Shown here piece by piece: positions 1-11,241 of a stretch of 64,000 bases of DNA; position 1 is the first letter of the stretch, and each line of letters opens with the position of its first letter. The notes below the pieces were generated by a model, which searched no databases, was not told the origin of the DNA, and saw only the letters and a program-made list of their open reading frames with translations. Origin of the DNA: Amphiura filiformis. Its lineage: Eukaryota > Echinodermata > Ophiuroidea > Amphilepidida > Amphiuridae. Location of the stretch: contig NC_092631.1 of NCBI RefSeq assembly GCF_039555335.1, forward strand, positions 6,336,481-6,400,480. The letters run 5' to 3'. The position numbers and the translations under genes were made by a program.

Positions 1-3
1 CAT

Positions 4-155
4 CAGTGGCGTGTCTGTGGGTTGAAACACCCCGCACTTTGTTAAAAATCATGTAAAATCAGCCGTTTTATGGCAATTTTAGCCATTAGGCCCCCTGCAT
101 AACAAGCGGAAGCCCCTCTGAGCCCCCCCCCGCAGGAACAGATCCTGGACATGCC
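4..155. mobile_element. possible hAT-like MITE fragment at window edge
   Basis: The sequence opens with CAGTGGCGTGTC, the terminal style of the hAT-like elements elsewhere in this window, and carries C-rich tracts typical of them. A weak inverted counterpart (GGACATGCCGGTG) ends near 155. The target-site duplication cannot be tested because the left flank is cut by the window edge. Confidence 0.25.
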
Positions 156-193
156 GGTGCAGCATCATATTTGCGTCTCTCAGTATTGGACAT

Positions 194-209
194 CTCTCTC
201 TCTCTCTCT
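194..209. repeat. (TC)n microsatellite
   Basis: About eight uninterrupted TC dinucleotides lie just upstream of the first ATG of the broken gene at 224. Confidence 0.85.
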
Positions 210-223
210 GACCACAAGCAAGC

Positions 224-1808
224 ATGGACCCTGAGTTTGAGTCTGGGTTTGAGAGCTTGGGTCAATACAAAAAATCATGCCTTGTGAAAGCCCTGAAGGA
301 GGAGACTAGAGTGCAACCTGCTGAAGATATCTGGTGTCCCACAGATTCCATTGTTAGCACCAGTGTGATTGTTGATGCATTGCAAGTGGTCATTTGACAG
401 AGATGCTCCTTTTCCAGATATTGCTGACCAATACAGACGATCACTAATGTCCATCAACCTATCCCAACGTACAGAGAGCATACACTTCTGTTGCGACAGA
501 TATTATGCCAACAACCTGAAGTCTACAGAGCGTATACCAGATGGGCTGAAACAGGTGGAAAAGTGTATAAAGTGAGCAGCCAATTTTGTGCGCCCGATCC
601 CGAAGCTTTTTCAGCGTATCTAACAACAAATCAGCATTGCCTGTGTATCTCTGTGAGAAGTTGTAATTACTTCCTTACATCTTCTCTGAGTTAAGCAACT
701 AATGTCAACTCATGAAGAAGCGGATACACGGATGTTGCTACACGCTGTCTATGCTACTCAAGTGGGAGTTGTGAAGCGGATAGTAATCTACGCCAATGAC
801 ACTAATGTTGTTGGGTTATGCATCTACTACTATAAGACCATGCTTCAGGAAATGGGGTTAAAGTTGTGGATGAAAACTGACCAGGAGAGCTATCTCCCTA
901 TCCATGAAATAGCAGGCAAACTAGATACAGATCTGTGTCAGGCAGGGGTGGCGATGGCGTTAGGTTTTTAAAGAAGGGATCAAAATTGCACATTTTTTAA
1001 AACTATGGAGCCAAAACAATAGATATAAGGGGTTAAATTGACAATTTAGCAACCTCTATGGTAATTCTGTGCGCCAAAAGCTAAAAGAATGCGCCTATGA
1101 CCCCATGGCGCAAGTTAGCGCTACCCCTGGTGTCAGGCCCCCCGGGTCAGGCCCTTCCACTGATCCACAGTCTCAGTGGACGAGACATTACGGCCAGCTA
1201 CCGTTTCTTCATAGGAAAACCTACATGGTTAGAGAAAAGCAAGACTGCTCCACTGGATCATCTTGCTAGTTTTGCTGAGGCTGATCACAACCTAACAGAT
1301 GATGTCATCGACCAGACGCGGCAGTTGTTCATTTCAGTCTACTCTTCTAGCAATGACATCGCCCGGTGTCTTACAGAGCTCAGGGCTCACAAATTTCTGA
1401 AGAATGGTACTAATAACTTAAAGATATTACCACCAACCGAGGATGCATTTCGCCTTCACCTGGAGAGAGCAGCATATGCATGCATCATAGACAAAACAGC
1501 ATACATCACAAAAGAATGTAGATGGACTTTAGATGGGGAGATCGTAGTTCCACAAGCAATGTGAAATCCACCATGACCACCAAATGTGTCAAAAGGAACC
1601 AACTGCTCCTGCAGGAAAGGGTGTCAGAGAAACTGCAAGTGTTCAAAAGCATCCAGACGCTGCAATATCGGCTGAATCTGCAGAATCTGTCAGAGGACAT
1701 CCTGACGGTAGTCGAGCAAAGCTGCAAGAAGACTTGGAAATGGAACTGGCAGGTGAACTGGAGTCAAGTGATGAAGAAGAAAGTGGATCTGAAGAAGACA
1801 TCCAATAG
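224..1808 (+). pseudogene. decayed copy of a repetitive invertebrate family with a C-terminal CXC-like motif
   Basis: Successive open segments in shifting frames resemble a protein family found in many copies in echinoderm and cnidarian genomes, recognised from memory. A first segment from the ATG at 224 ends in a stop near 401. A second frame carries PFPDIADQYRRSL followed by CDRYY and KSTERI. A third, at 702-971, carries HEEADTRMLLHA and an IVIYANDTNVVGL strand. A fourth, at 1097-1564, carries LPLIHSLSGRDIT and later ILPPTEDAFRLHL. Reading past the stop at 1562 in that same frame gives a cysteine cluster from 1604 with C-S-C, G-C and C-K-C spacing like a tesmin/TSO1 CXC repeat, then another stop. 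The last frame ends in an acidic EEES stretch before the stop near 1808. The frameshifts and in-frame stops argue for a relic of a transposon-like or retrocopied gene. Its function is unknown. Confidence 0.7.
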
Positions 1809-1820
1809 GATATTATTGTA

Positions 1821-2703
1821 CACTCTCAGAACATTGGATAAAAAATGAATGGGCAGAAAATAGTTGGTTAAAAAATGCCCAACAATGGTTAAGATTCTTG
1901 AAGTTGGGCAAAATACAATTTAATACATGGTTGGTCAAACCTGTCAATATGGTATTTACACAATGTTGGTTAAAAGTTAACCAACCTTGGTAAAAAAACA
2001 TCCTTTTCCCGCCAATAAAGTTGGGCAAAGTATGGTTTTGCCCAACCATGGTCACATGGTGCTCCTTTGCGAACTGTGATTGGTCATTGTGTTGGGCAAA
2101 AATGCATTTCAGAAAACAAGATGGCCGATATGAGTGGCTTGCTGCAAAGCTGTGGATCGGGGTCTTCAAGATCTGTTGGAGACATTTGAAGGTAGGAAAT
2201 TATATTATAAAGTATATCATTTTATCGGGTATAACACTTAGTTTAAGTGTTGCGAGGCCGAGATTGTCACAAGCAAGACTTACGATGCTTTATCGACGGT
2301 AGCTGTCGTCGATAAAGCATCGTAAGTCTTGCTCACAGTCTGGCCTCGCACACACTTAAACTAAGTGTTATACCCGATAAAATGTTTATAATATAATTTC
2401 CTACCTTCAAATGTCTCCAATTGGTTAAAATATGAACAATGAAATGAACTTCCCATTCATAGTGTTTAACCAACTATTGGTTATATTTTGCCCATTTTGC
2501 CCAACATGCTTTACCCAACTGGTTGGTTACCGTAATGTTAACCAGTAGTTGGTCAATGTTTTTAACCAACCTGTGGTTATATTGTTAACCAACCCAGGTT
2601 GGTTAACAATATAACCAACTGTTGGGCTGTTCACCTGTAAATACATGGTTGGTTAAAATTTTAACCAAGTTGGTTAAAATTTTTAACCAATGTTCTGAGA
2701 GTG
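1821..2703. mobile_element. TA-flanked fold-back element, 883 bp
   Basis: The left end CACTCTCAGAACATTGG and the right end CCAATGTTCTGAGAGTG are exact reverse complements. TA dinucleotides flank both sides (1819-1820 and 2704-2705), as expected of Tc1/mariner-type or similar TA-targeting elements. The interior is built from many degenerate copies of TTGGTTAAAA, TTGGGCAAAA and their complements, and holds a long central palindrome. There is no transposase ORF, so it is non-autonomous. It starts 12 bp after the last stop of the pseudogene. Confidence 0.75.
2176..2420. repeat. near-perfect palindrome, about 120-bp arms
   Basis: The left arm starts TTGGAGACATTTGAAGGTAG and the right arm ends with its reverse complement. 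The arms stay paired with few mismatches, through GGGTATAACACTTAGTTTAA and AAGACTTACGATGCTTTATC, to a centre near 2303. It forms the core of the surrounding fold-back element. Confidence 0.85.
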
Positions 2704-2705
2704 TA

Positions 2706-4049
2706 TGACTTCAACATTTGTCATGATAACACAATGTAGCTAAGCTTAGTACGTTTAATGGACTCTAAGACAAGAGGTACAAAGTTGGCTTTGATGTACA
2801 TGTGAATGTACATGTAGTATCATCCATATATTATAGATGATGGTTATATTGACAAAGGATTTACAGAAAATAGTTCCTATAAGAATGAAACATTCCACTG
2901 AAATAGCTGGAAGTCTTTAAGGCACCGTTAGCATTTTCTAGTATTCTAGATAGGGACAGTAATATACACGATGCATAGCCTCATTAACCATGTTAGCGTT
3001 TCAATCATCCGTCACTATTTAGTGTAGGCCTACATGTTCACCTTAAATCAAGTGTAACTCTTTGCAGGATGATAAATTGACAAAACAAACACCACCTTCT
3101 GTGTTTGAAATTAAATTTCCTTTCATTTGACACCAAACACGATATACTTTGAGCAAAAAATACTAAAATGGACCCCCCCCCACATGTGACCCCCTGTTGT
3201 AGGCCCCGTGCAGAAGATTTTTTTACGTGTCCACCCTAGGGGTGTTTATTTGACCCCACTGAACTGTTTGACACCCATGAGGTTTTTATATCTTCCCGAT
3301 GCAGGTGGACCATCCCCCGGGGACCATCCCTGCTCCCTGGGTAAAATGCAAGCACAAGGAAATTTTCATTTTATACTTAATTTGTCCCAAATCAGGGTGT
3401 TTATCTGATTGTACAGGGATAAATGAAATAGAGGATTTATTTAGAGGTTCATAGGCACATCAGCATAATTTGGATGGCTATTATGATAGTACAAAATAAT
3501 GCGCGCAAACCGCCAAAAAATTTGGCCATATTGAAGTTCGAATGGTCAAATATTGTTAAAATTGGAACTAATTTATGCAAAAAGCTGAAATGGTCAAATA
3601 TGAGATTAATTTGGTCACGCAAATGTAGACAGGTATCAGTTTTGGCCCCAAAGACCGTGGCACCTGGGCCTGTGCCCACTCTGCCCTATGGTAAATCTAC
3701 CCATTAACCCATGGGCCTATGTGTACAAAATAATTTTGCAATGAGAAATAGTAAACTGAAGTGTGCAGTTTTAATACGTGCAAAGAAATCCAATTTATTT
3801 GAATATTTTCTTGAATTAGTTGTATTTTGATCAGATTGGTATATAATCATGTTTGTAGCCTACTTTGAAGAGATATAAAATTCTATGATAAAAAAAGTGC
3901 CAGTATTTCTTAGACCAACCCAGATGTTGCTGATCATCTTTAATGTTGTACTAATTAATAGATATATGTGTACATTAAGTGCCATCATTTTTTAAACAAA
4001 AGCACTGAAAACCCAAACTTGACCATGTTAAAAGTGATATAGAGGGTCT
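2706..4049. other. non-coding, no gene seen
   Basis: AT-rich sequence without a convincing ORF. A C-rich stretch near 3170-3320 and the segment 3479-3710 look like old transposon debris. The latter holds a degenerate copy (about 3500-3560) of the GCGCGC / CATATTGAAG module found in the elements at 9053 and 30462. Confidence 0.5.
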
Positions 4050-4213
4050 CAATGCGCGCGAAAATTTTGGGTTTTAAAGCGGAAAACTTTTTTGCCCCCC
4101 CTTTCCTACCACCTAAAACTTTTTGGTCCCCCCTCTTTTAAGGTCTAAAACTCTTATGGCCCCTCCCTTTTACCAGCCCCCCCACCAAAGTATTTCTGAA
4201 CACTCCCTAAAAG
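4050..4213. repeat. dispersed T- and C-tract repeat, copy 1
   Basis: Alternating T-runs and C-runs end in ACCAAAGTATTTCTGAACAC, which recurs with one change at about 48545-48565. The order of tracts is similar in both copies. No target-site duplication was found. Confidence 0.5.
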
Positions 4214-4323
4214 TTAAACAGATGATCCATACCTTTTTTGCCACCCTGTTTTTATTATTTATATATTATTATTCATTATTTATTTATATTATTATGTAGG
4301 CTAATGTCTATTAATTTTATTAT

Positions 4324-4509
4324 TTATTATTTATTTATTTATTTATTTATCTATTTATTTATTTATTTATTTATTTACTTATTTCATTTTATTTTCATTT
4401 TTATATTTCATTTCATCTTATTTTTCATTTTTATATTTCATTTCATTTCATTTCATTTCATTTCATTTCATTTCATTTCATTTCATTTCATTTCATTTCA
4501 TTTCATTTC
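4324..4509. repeat. (TTTA)n and (TTTCA)n microsatellites
   Basis: 4324-4380 is mainly TTTA units. 4436-4509 is an almost perfect run of about fifteen TTTCA pentamers. The two are joined by mixed TTTCAT/TTTTA sequence. The long ORF across this stretch is a product of the repeats. Confidence 0.9.
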
Positions 4510-4691
4510 TCGTTTTACATTTTATATATATAAATTTTCTTGATAGTTGAATTTCCAAGTGTAATCGAAATATCGTTATAATTTCTTCGAATTCCCATTA
4601 TGATTTACATGTAAGTTCATTTTCCGGACAATGGTTAGCCAGAAGTGTCACCCAAAATAAACGACCGAGTCAGTTCCAAGGGCAAAGTTGA

Positions 4692-4964
4692 ATGGAAGAG
4701 GCAAACACGGATTTGTGGTATATGAGTAGGTGCTTGTCTCGTCGCACAACAAGTGCCTTTGCAGGGAATACGTTGGAAGCATTGACCCGTGGTGTCTCTG
4801 TGTACATATGTTTGGTAGATTTTGGTAGTCCACAATGTGCTGTACTGTGCACACGTAGTACTACTGCCAGCAGTTTGTCAACTTCAACTTTGTGGAGTAA
4901 ACACGGTAAACACACCAACGATGATCAGATTTATGATGACATGACAGAACTGTCTGGTGGACAG
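4692..4964 (+). CDS. possible coding exon ending at a consensus splice donor
   Basis: An ATG at 4692 opens 91 codons without a stop. The stretch ends exactly at codon phase 0 on CAG|GTAAGT (donor at 4965-4970), a full consensus 5' splice site. The predicted peptide starts MEEANTDLWYMSR and ends in a hydrophilic NDDQIYDDMTELSGGQ stretch. It matches no family I recognise. Several overlapping antisense frames are also open, so the lack of stops is weak evidence. No partner exon was identified, and splicing to the LRR gene at 35461 would meet a stop after about 24 codons. Confidence 0.25.
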
Positions 4965-4970
4965 GTAAGT

Positions 4971-6906
4971 AGAAATTTACAATACCATATTGTTATTAAT
5001 TTGCCATTACAATCGACAACGTGGTGTGCCCCAGAATAACAAAAAACACCCAACGAAATACGTACATGCAAAGCTATGATAGGCCTACCATGAGAATCAG
5101 TAATATGTGTACATACATAAATACTATGAGTCCATGGTCATACGATGGACATGTCAAGTTTGTTACCAGTTGAAAGGACCACGAGGACCAATCTGCCAAA
5201 AATAAAACGGGTTCAAAGTACAGATATACTCGGATAGCATGGATAGGCCTAGGATCTTTTCTATTGTGTTTTATAGGCCTGCTATTTTTGTTTACCAGTA
5301 CATAGGCCTACAGTATAATTATATTGGTTTATAAATTTTCTGCTTTCGTTCCAAGTCTAGAAAAAAAGCAGTATCGGCGACTTTCCGTAACGTGCTGTGA
5401 TTCAGAAGTAAACATGTGCATCTGGCTTCGAATTTGAATAATAATTATTGTGATCTTGATACACTTTGATTGCTCAAAATCATCTCTATGATCAAATTAA
5501 CTGGTAAGCATGTGTACATTAATATTTGATGTATCAATGAATGGTCATTAATCATGAATAACGGTCGCACCACAATAATATTAAATCAGACTCTGATATT
5601 AAATATACCATGTTTACAAGCTTTTACAGGCCAGTATCGGCATACAAGTAATTTTTTAGGCCCTGTAATTTTACATAGACCTATTATATATACTTTTAGT
5701 TAATAGCTACAATAGGCCTACGTCGTTTGAAAAAATTCGTGTATAGGCCTACTATTTTGTTTGTTTGCTCATGAATGATGGTTGTTTGAACTTCTTCGAA
5801 AAGTCTTTTAGTCTGTGAGTTTAATAAAGGCACATGCCCATTCAATGTTCATTGGACTTCATTTGAACTTTTGAAGCAAAAGTGCCAAAATGTGATTCTG
5901 ATTGCTTTGTGGTATACCATTTCCTTTGGATTTGGTAAAAGGTCTTCAGTGCAGAGGTTTAATATTAAATTAGGCCTATGTATTTCTTGGCACAGTACCA
6001 CGATAAAACTATATTTTACTAGTAAAGTGCGGCAATGCATCAAGTACGGTACATTGTACTTCTAAGGGAGCACTAGGCCCTATTATTAATACATTGTAAT
6101 ACCACCAAAACCACAATAATGATTCATCGAGCAAGTTTCTGTGGAAATGGTGGTTCCTAAACTTGATTGTGCAGATTGTTTTCAAGTGGATATTATCAGT
6201 TTTGAATGACCCACCATCAACAAAAATCATTATGAGGATCATAATTTTGTCATATTTGACAAATCAAATTGTTTACTTTCAATCAATGACCCCCCCCCTT
6301 TATGATTTAAATGTTAATGTACTCTCGATATGACAAACATTGACATTATTGTTGTTGTTTTTCAAGATGTTGAATTAATCTCCATCTTCCTGTTATCATC
6401 TATGTAACATTATTCATTATGCCATCAAAAGACGCACTGACTCATCATGTGGACATGTCTCTTAATTATAATATTTTGTTTGTTAATGATCAATAATATT
6501 TGTCTAGATAAACTTTGAGTTTTGCAGTTAAAATGTTACAAATGTATAACTAAATTATGCATTCAGTCAGCTTTTATTGTGTATTTGAAACCTTAATTTA
6601 TTTCTAAGAAATCATGAAAATATGTGTTACTGTATCCTTGGCTTTACAGAAATCTAAATTGGAATCTGTTCAATTTAGGTCGAATTCATGCTGTTGTTGT
6701 GGTTCATTAGAACCAAGCTAAAAAATGGTAAATTTGAATATAATGGTCTTTAGAATGATTGATTATTGCTGTCAAAGTGTTAACATTTATAGGAAACATG
6801 TTAGGTCTTACTCTTAGGATAGTAATATTTTATTTTCAAGATAGTTTAAAAAAAAGAGTTTCTCTTGATCAATTATAACCAACTGTTTAAGATAATTAAA
6901 CACATA
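4971..6906. other. non-coding, no gene seen
   Basis: AT-rich sequence with several TAGGCCTA octamers (for example near 5085, 5246, 5302, 5713 and 5973). No ORF with family resemblance and no clear terminal inverted repeats were seen. Confidence 0.5.
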
Positions 6907-7156
6907 GGTCCATATGCACAAAAGAGTTAGACTGGATCTTAAGTTGGACCTGGTCTAAAAGTTCCATCAGTAATGGTCCTTTACGCTTATTTCCTTCCTA
7001 GCTAGCAAATTCTAAAGCTTTAAATGCAAAGTTCAAAAATAATACAAACTAACTTAAGAAAGTGTAAAGGTTATGTCCTTTCTCCTGGTACTATTAAATT
7101 CCACTTAGACCAGGTCTAACTTTAGACCCAGTCTAACTCTTTTGTGCAAACGCACC
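6907..7156. mobile_element. MITE-like inverted-repeat element, about 250 bp
   Basis: TGCACAAAAGAGTTAGACTG near the left end is matched by CAGTCTAACTCTTTTGTGCA at the right end. A second inner pair, GACCTGGTCTAA and TTAGACCAGGTC, extends the fold. The core repeats span 6915-7148, with weaker pairing outside. It has no coding capacity and no obvious target-site duplication. Confidence 0.65.
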
Positions 7157-7637
7157 ATTGGGTTTTTGTGATGTAGGCCTAGTATAGCCTTTATGTACAA
7201 TTACATGAAACTAATTATTTTGTTATTGTCAATTTGTCATTATTTATGTAAGCTAAATATAAATATATAGGCCTATTTAATTTATAGAACTTGGCATATC
7301 AAACAGCACCACAATTTTTCATATATTAATTAAAGGCCTTTATAGATGTGAAATATTTGAATAAAATTGGTCAAAACTTTGCATATAACAAATACTTTAA
7401 TTGTCAATTATTTGTAGTGTTATTTTCATTGTTATGTAAATCAGAACCCCAAACATTGTTTTATTAATTCAATAGGCCTATCACTTGTAATTTTCTTGTA
7501 ATTTAACCAACAAAATAATAAGCGAATTGGAATTGTATTTTCTATTTTACCTATATTTTAACAGAGCTATTTCAGGAACTAAATCGCATCACATAATAAC
7601 GTTTAGCTAAATGTATTATATTATGTATCCTTTTATA

Positions 7638-7853
7638 CAGGGTGTCCCAGAAAAAATTACCGAGTGAATAAAATTGAACGTAAGTCGAGAAATAGACATC
7701 AGAATCAAAAAATTTAAAATGTAGCGCATAGCCTATTTTGTTGTGCATCACATACGAAAATTTTATTTGATTCGTTTGACTGGTTCCGAAGAAATGAACG
7801 ATTGCATAAAGCGTGCATCAATGCAGTTCATTCCAAGTTTGATAAACAGGCGC
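7638..7853 (+). repeat. dispersed repeat beginning CAGGGTGTCCCAG, copy 1
   Basis: This roughly 215-bp stretch aligns with the reverse complement of 27017-27251 from CAGGGTGTCCCAGAAAAAAT to CATTCCAAGTTTGA. Translated in the same frame, both copies share short peptide matches (IDIRI, RLT..EEM, FIPSL). This copy has in-frame stops, so it is at best a relic of a coding region. Confidence 0.65.
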
Positions 7854-8195
7854 TATTTTTATACTCGCTCACCACTTCCTAAAGTTTGTGTATCTTATTA
7901 AATTTAGTCCACATTATCTATTAAAACCTCTCGGTGTTATGTCATTCATGCTTTCACTGAAGATGAATAACAGTTTGTCCGAGAAAACTTTGATTTCTGC
8001 AATTGGAAGCTCTCCAACTTTAATTCTTTAGGTTGTGCAAATATACTTTACAAAGAACATTTGAGCCAAAACTGACAATGATCAAGTGCTAACAGCTTTA
8101 CGTGTGATTTTTGATACCACGCAACATTAATGTTAAGTTTTAAAAGATTTAAACTTTGCATTACAATTCCTTGGAAATATTCCGAAAACATTAAT

Positions 8196-8690
8196 GGGCT
8201 ATTCCAGATAAAACATGCACCCCCCTATAGAGGGCAACGGAAATCCAGATTTTTTGGTGGTCTTTGGGGCTCGGAATTCCAGCCTATTCTACTTATGCTG
8301 TTCCAAATTCCAGCCTATTTTGCCTATGCTTGGCGCAAAATTTCCAGATTTTTCCACCGTTTTGTTAGTCTGAAGGCATAGAGGGTTTTGGAATTCCAGG
8401 TTTATTGTGTTTATCCTTGGTTGGATTTCCAGACTTTTTGCCTCTGGTCAACAAAATTTCCAGATTTTTCCGCCGTTTTGTTAGTCTGAAGGCATAGAGG
8501 GTTTTGGAATTCCAGGTTTATTGTGTTTATCCTTGGTTGGATTTCCAGACTGTTTTGCCTCTGGTCAACAAAATAATCCACATTTTTGTCCATTGAGGTG
8601 CTGGAATTCCAGATCGTTTTATTAATAATTTGTCAGGATTTCCAGCCTTTTGTGCAATCAGGAATTCCATTCTCTTCCAGTTCAATGCAA
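8196..8690 (+). repeat. GGGCTATTCCAG-terminated repeat with internal tandem units
   Basis: It starts GGGCTATTCCAGATAAAACA, followed by a C-run and CTATAGAGGGC, and is then built of phrases around GGAATTCCAG. Two 116-bp tandem units lie at 8342-8457 and 8458-8574 with few differences. The inverted terminal sequence ends the related element at 26284-26753, so the two are opposite-orientation copies of one family. Confidence 0.65.
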
Positions 8691-9052
8691 TTTGTCATTA
8701 TGTATACGCATATGTATGTAGGGGGGTTCTCCCATCCCCACAAGTTGGTGGTGGGTACTAGTTATAATCATCATGATTGACCGCCCAAGTGATGACCATG
8801 ACAACCAACTTTCTTGTTGAGTAAGCCCTAATTATTAATAGGAAAGAAAAGAGCAAGGTACATCAACTTGACGGAAACAAGTCGCAGGGTGGCGAATCAG
8901 ACTCCTCCCTGCTCAGTTGACAGATATGTTGTGACAAAATTTACAATTTGCATCTCCCTTTTGGTCTATTTTAGACCAAAATTAACCCTAGTTTGGCCCA
9001 TTTAGTATTAAATGCCAAATTTGCGCTTTGCGCGCAACTCGATAAAGCCATT

Positions 9053-9405
9053 CAGTGGCGTAGTTAGGGGCAGGGGGACAGCTGCCCCCTTTGAAAAAGT
9101 CTTACCACCCCCCCACCTGTGGGATGGGGTAGCCGCCCCTGACATTAAAGACTTTTTGTGTTTCTGACCAAATTGACATTATATTTTGCCATTTTAACTT
9201 AAAAAGTGCCAATTTTTGCGCGCTTCGCGTGAATTTATTCCATTTTTGTACCATATTTCACCAGTTTAGCTTCAATATGCCAAAAGTTTTCGCGCGCTTC
9301 ACGCGCATTTGTAACATTAACTGATTTTGTCGCCAAAAGGTGCCCCCTTAAAATTTGTCTTGCCCCCCCCCCCCCCCCACTGAAAAAGTGCTGGCTACGC
9401 CACTG
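9053..9405. mobile_element. hAT-like MITE with perfect 8-bp TSD
   Basis: The element starts CAGTGGCGTAGTTAG and ends CTGGCTACGCCACTG, an imperfect terminal inverted repeat. It is flanked by the perfect 8-bp duplication AAGCCATT (9045-9052 and 9406-9413). CAG...CTG termini and 8-bp duplications are hallmarks of hAT transposons. The interior holds long C runs and, on the minus strand at about 9212-9300, a GCGCGAAGCGCGC module shared with the element at 30462. There is no transposase, so it is non-autonomous. Confidence 0.88.
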
Positions 9406-9505
9406 AAGCCATTCGAGTGACAATCATGTTGCCTTGCCCACAGGACCATCTAAAGGTAAATCCGGCCATATACCAGGTCATGATATGATAATTCACATTT
9501 TAGGC

Positions 9506-9822
9506 TATACGCTGTAGAAGTGACGTCATAATCGGATTAACTACCATACCAATACATGAATACCCATTTTGAATATACCGCGCTGCACTGCAGCAGGTTG
9601 CACTCATCACCTGTCTTCAATCAAATAATAAATTGAATACAATACCGCTCTTTTCAAAGAGACTAATCTTACAGGTGCAAGTGATTAGCATTTCTTTGAC
9701 ATCTATGGTTCAATGCATCGGTACCGCATAAACGTTGTAGTGCGGGGCGATATTGCCAAAATTGTATTCATCTATTGCTATGGTAGTTAATCCGATTAAC
9801 TACGTCACTTCTACGGCGTATA
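9506..9822. mobile_element. palindromic MITE (family M1), copy A
   Basis: The left end TATACGCTGTAGAAGTGACG and right end CGTCACTTCTACGGCGTATA pair. The pairing continues through AATCGGATTAACTACCATA and its complement. Conserved interior blocks such as GCACTCATCACCTGT and ATTGAATACAATA are shared with the copies at 40479, 40802 and 50320. Confidence 0.85.
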
Positions 9823-10422
9823 CCAGTTGAAAGACATACACCCTGTATGAAATACATTACTTTAGTCTCTCACACAGGGGGTGTAGATTTCAAATGAAGT
9901 CAACCCCCCCCCCCCCCCAAATGGTTGCCCTGAAAATAAGCTGTTTCTTTACTCAATGAAAGTTTAAACAGCTTAAAGCAAGTGCACTACCTTATTAATG
10001 AAAACAAGTTCACAGAAAGCAAGCGCACTTCGCGAGGGTTTTATTTTCGCTGATTTCGCAAATGGAGTTCCATCCACGAAATTAACACCTCACGAATATA
10101 TATAATAATGTATTGCAAGTATAGGACAAGACATAGCATCGCAAAAATAACAATTGCAAAAATGTCTCTGTAACTCCAAATCGCGAAAATAACTGTACGC
10201 GAAAATTACCACTTATAAACAGTAATTACCAGGAGCAGAGAAACTCTCTGGTTGGAGTGATGAGGTTCAACAAAAGTCAATACTATTACGTAATTGTTTG
10301 TTCATGGTACATGTGCACACACACACAGATTCCATCCATGCAGTACAAAATGTAGCCCTGTGTTATCTGTTTACAAATTTACTCTGTGCTTTTAGAATAT
10401 TTTAGGATAGCAGATTTGGGTA

Positions 10423-10492
10423 GTCCTTCAAGGAGGACCACGCTCCATTTAGTACGATAGTCCACGCCGTCAGGCGTGGGTCCTTCTAGATT
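10423..10492 (-). repeat. compact fold-back with alternative pairing, copy 1
   Basis: On the minus strand AAGGACCCACGCC is followed by a 4-nt loop (TGAC), GGCGTGG, an 18-nt spacer and GCGTGGTCCT. The 5' strand can pair with the near arm (7 bp) or with the far arm (about 10 bp with one bulge). A related copy at 13632-13699 has C-to-A and G-to-T changes that keep all three strands complementary. Confidence 0.65.
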
Positions 10493-10539
10493 AGACATAT
10501 CCTGACCTGGAAAGTCGAGGGAAATCTCAAACTGATTAA

Positions 10540-10618
10540 CCACGCCTACTGACAGCTACTAATGATATTCAGCCAATCCGATTGACTAAATATCATCAAT
10601 AGCTGTCAGTAGGTGTGG
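10540..10618. repeat. 29-bp arm hairpin
   Basis: CCACGCCTACTGACAGCTAC pairs with its inverted partner ending GTAGGTGTGG, with a 21-nt loop. There are one or two mismatches and a wobble across 29 bp. It lies 50 bp from the compact fold-back at 10423-10492 and shares its CCACGCC arm sequence. Confidence 0.7.
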
Positions 10619-11156
10619 CTTGCCTACCTGCTACCAGAACACTAGCTTCCAGCTTGGAATTGACACCAGTATTGCGTAACAAAATTGATTATTAACCCTC
10701 TTCAGTTGCATGTGTTAATCCTGTTATAATACTCGGTTTTCTTCTTACCCTCAGTTCACTGACCTGTAGGTTGCACACAATCAATTCCTTTTGTCATCAC
10801 TACATTTAATATTGTCCTGGTTAACCTCGATTCCTTACTATTTTTGTATAGAGGTTGTGCTTGAAATTATTGATTGCAGTGCAGTCCATTCAATCAAATG
10901 TTGTCATAAACCTATTTGATCGTAGTGCATTTGTTATGTGTGTGAGACGAACTGTCTCGGTAGATTGCAATCATGCTTTTGTTGAATGGATTTGAGTATA
11001 CCGCCATATTTACGGTATGATACGTCATATGCGCAACCTCTATTAATTGGGATAGTTGACCTATTCGTTTAACATGTTTAAGAAAAATATAGAATTGGAG
11101 GACACACGCTTCATAAAAACTTTGGGTTTCACTCATTTATTTACTTTAATTCCTTT

Positions 11157-11241
11157 TCTAAAAAAAAAAAAGAAGTTCAGCAAGTTCTTTCTCTCTTTCC
11201 TTCTTTCTTTCTTTCCTTCTCTCTTTCTTTCTTTCATTATT
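11157..11241. repeat. poly-A followed by CTTT-rich low-complexity tract
   Basis: An A-run at about 11160-11171 is followed by degenerate TTCTTTC units. The surrounding 11250-11970 is dominated by TGATTGATT-like simple sequence with no gene. Confidence 0.8.

Noticed and set aside
4238-4543. 101-codon ORF over microsatellites
   Set aside because: The peptide is only the translation of TTTA and TTTCA repeats.
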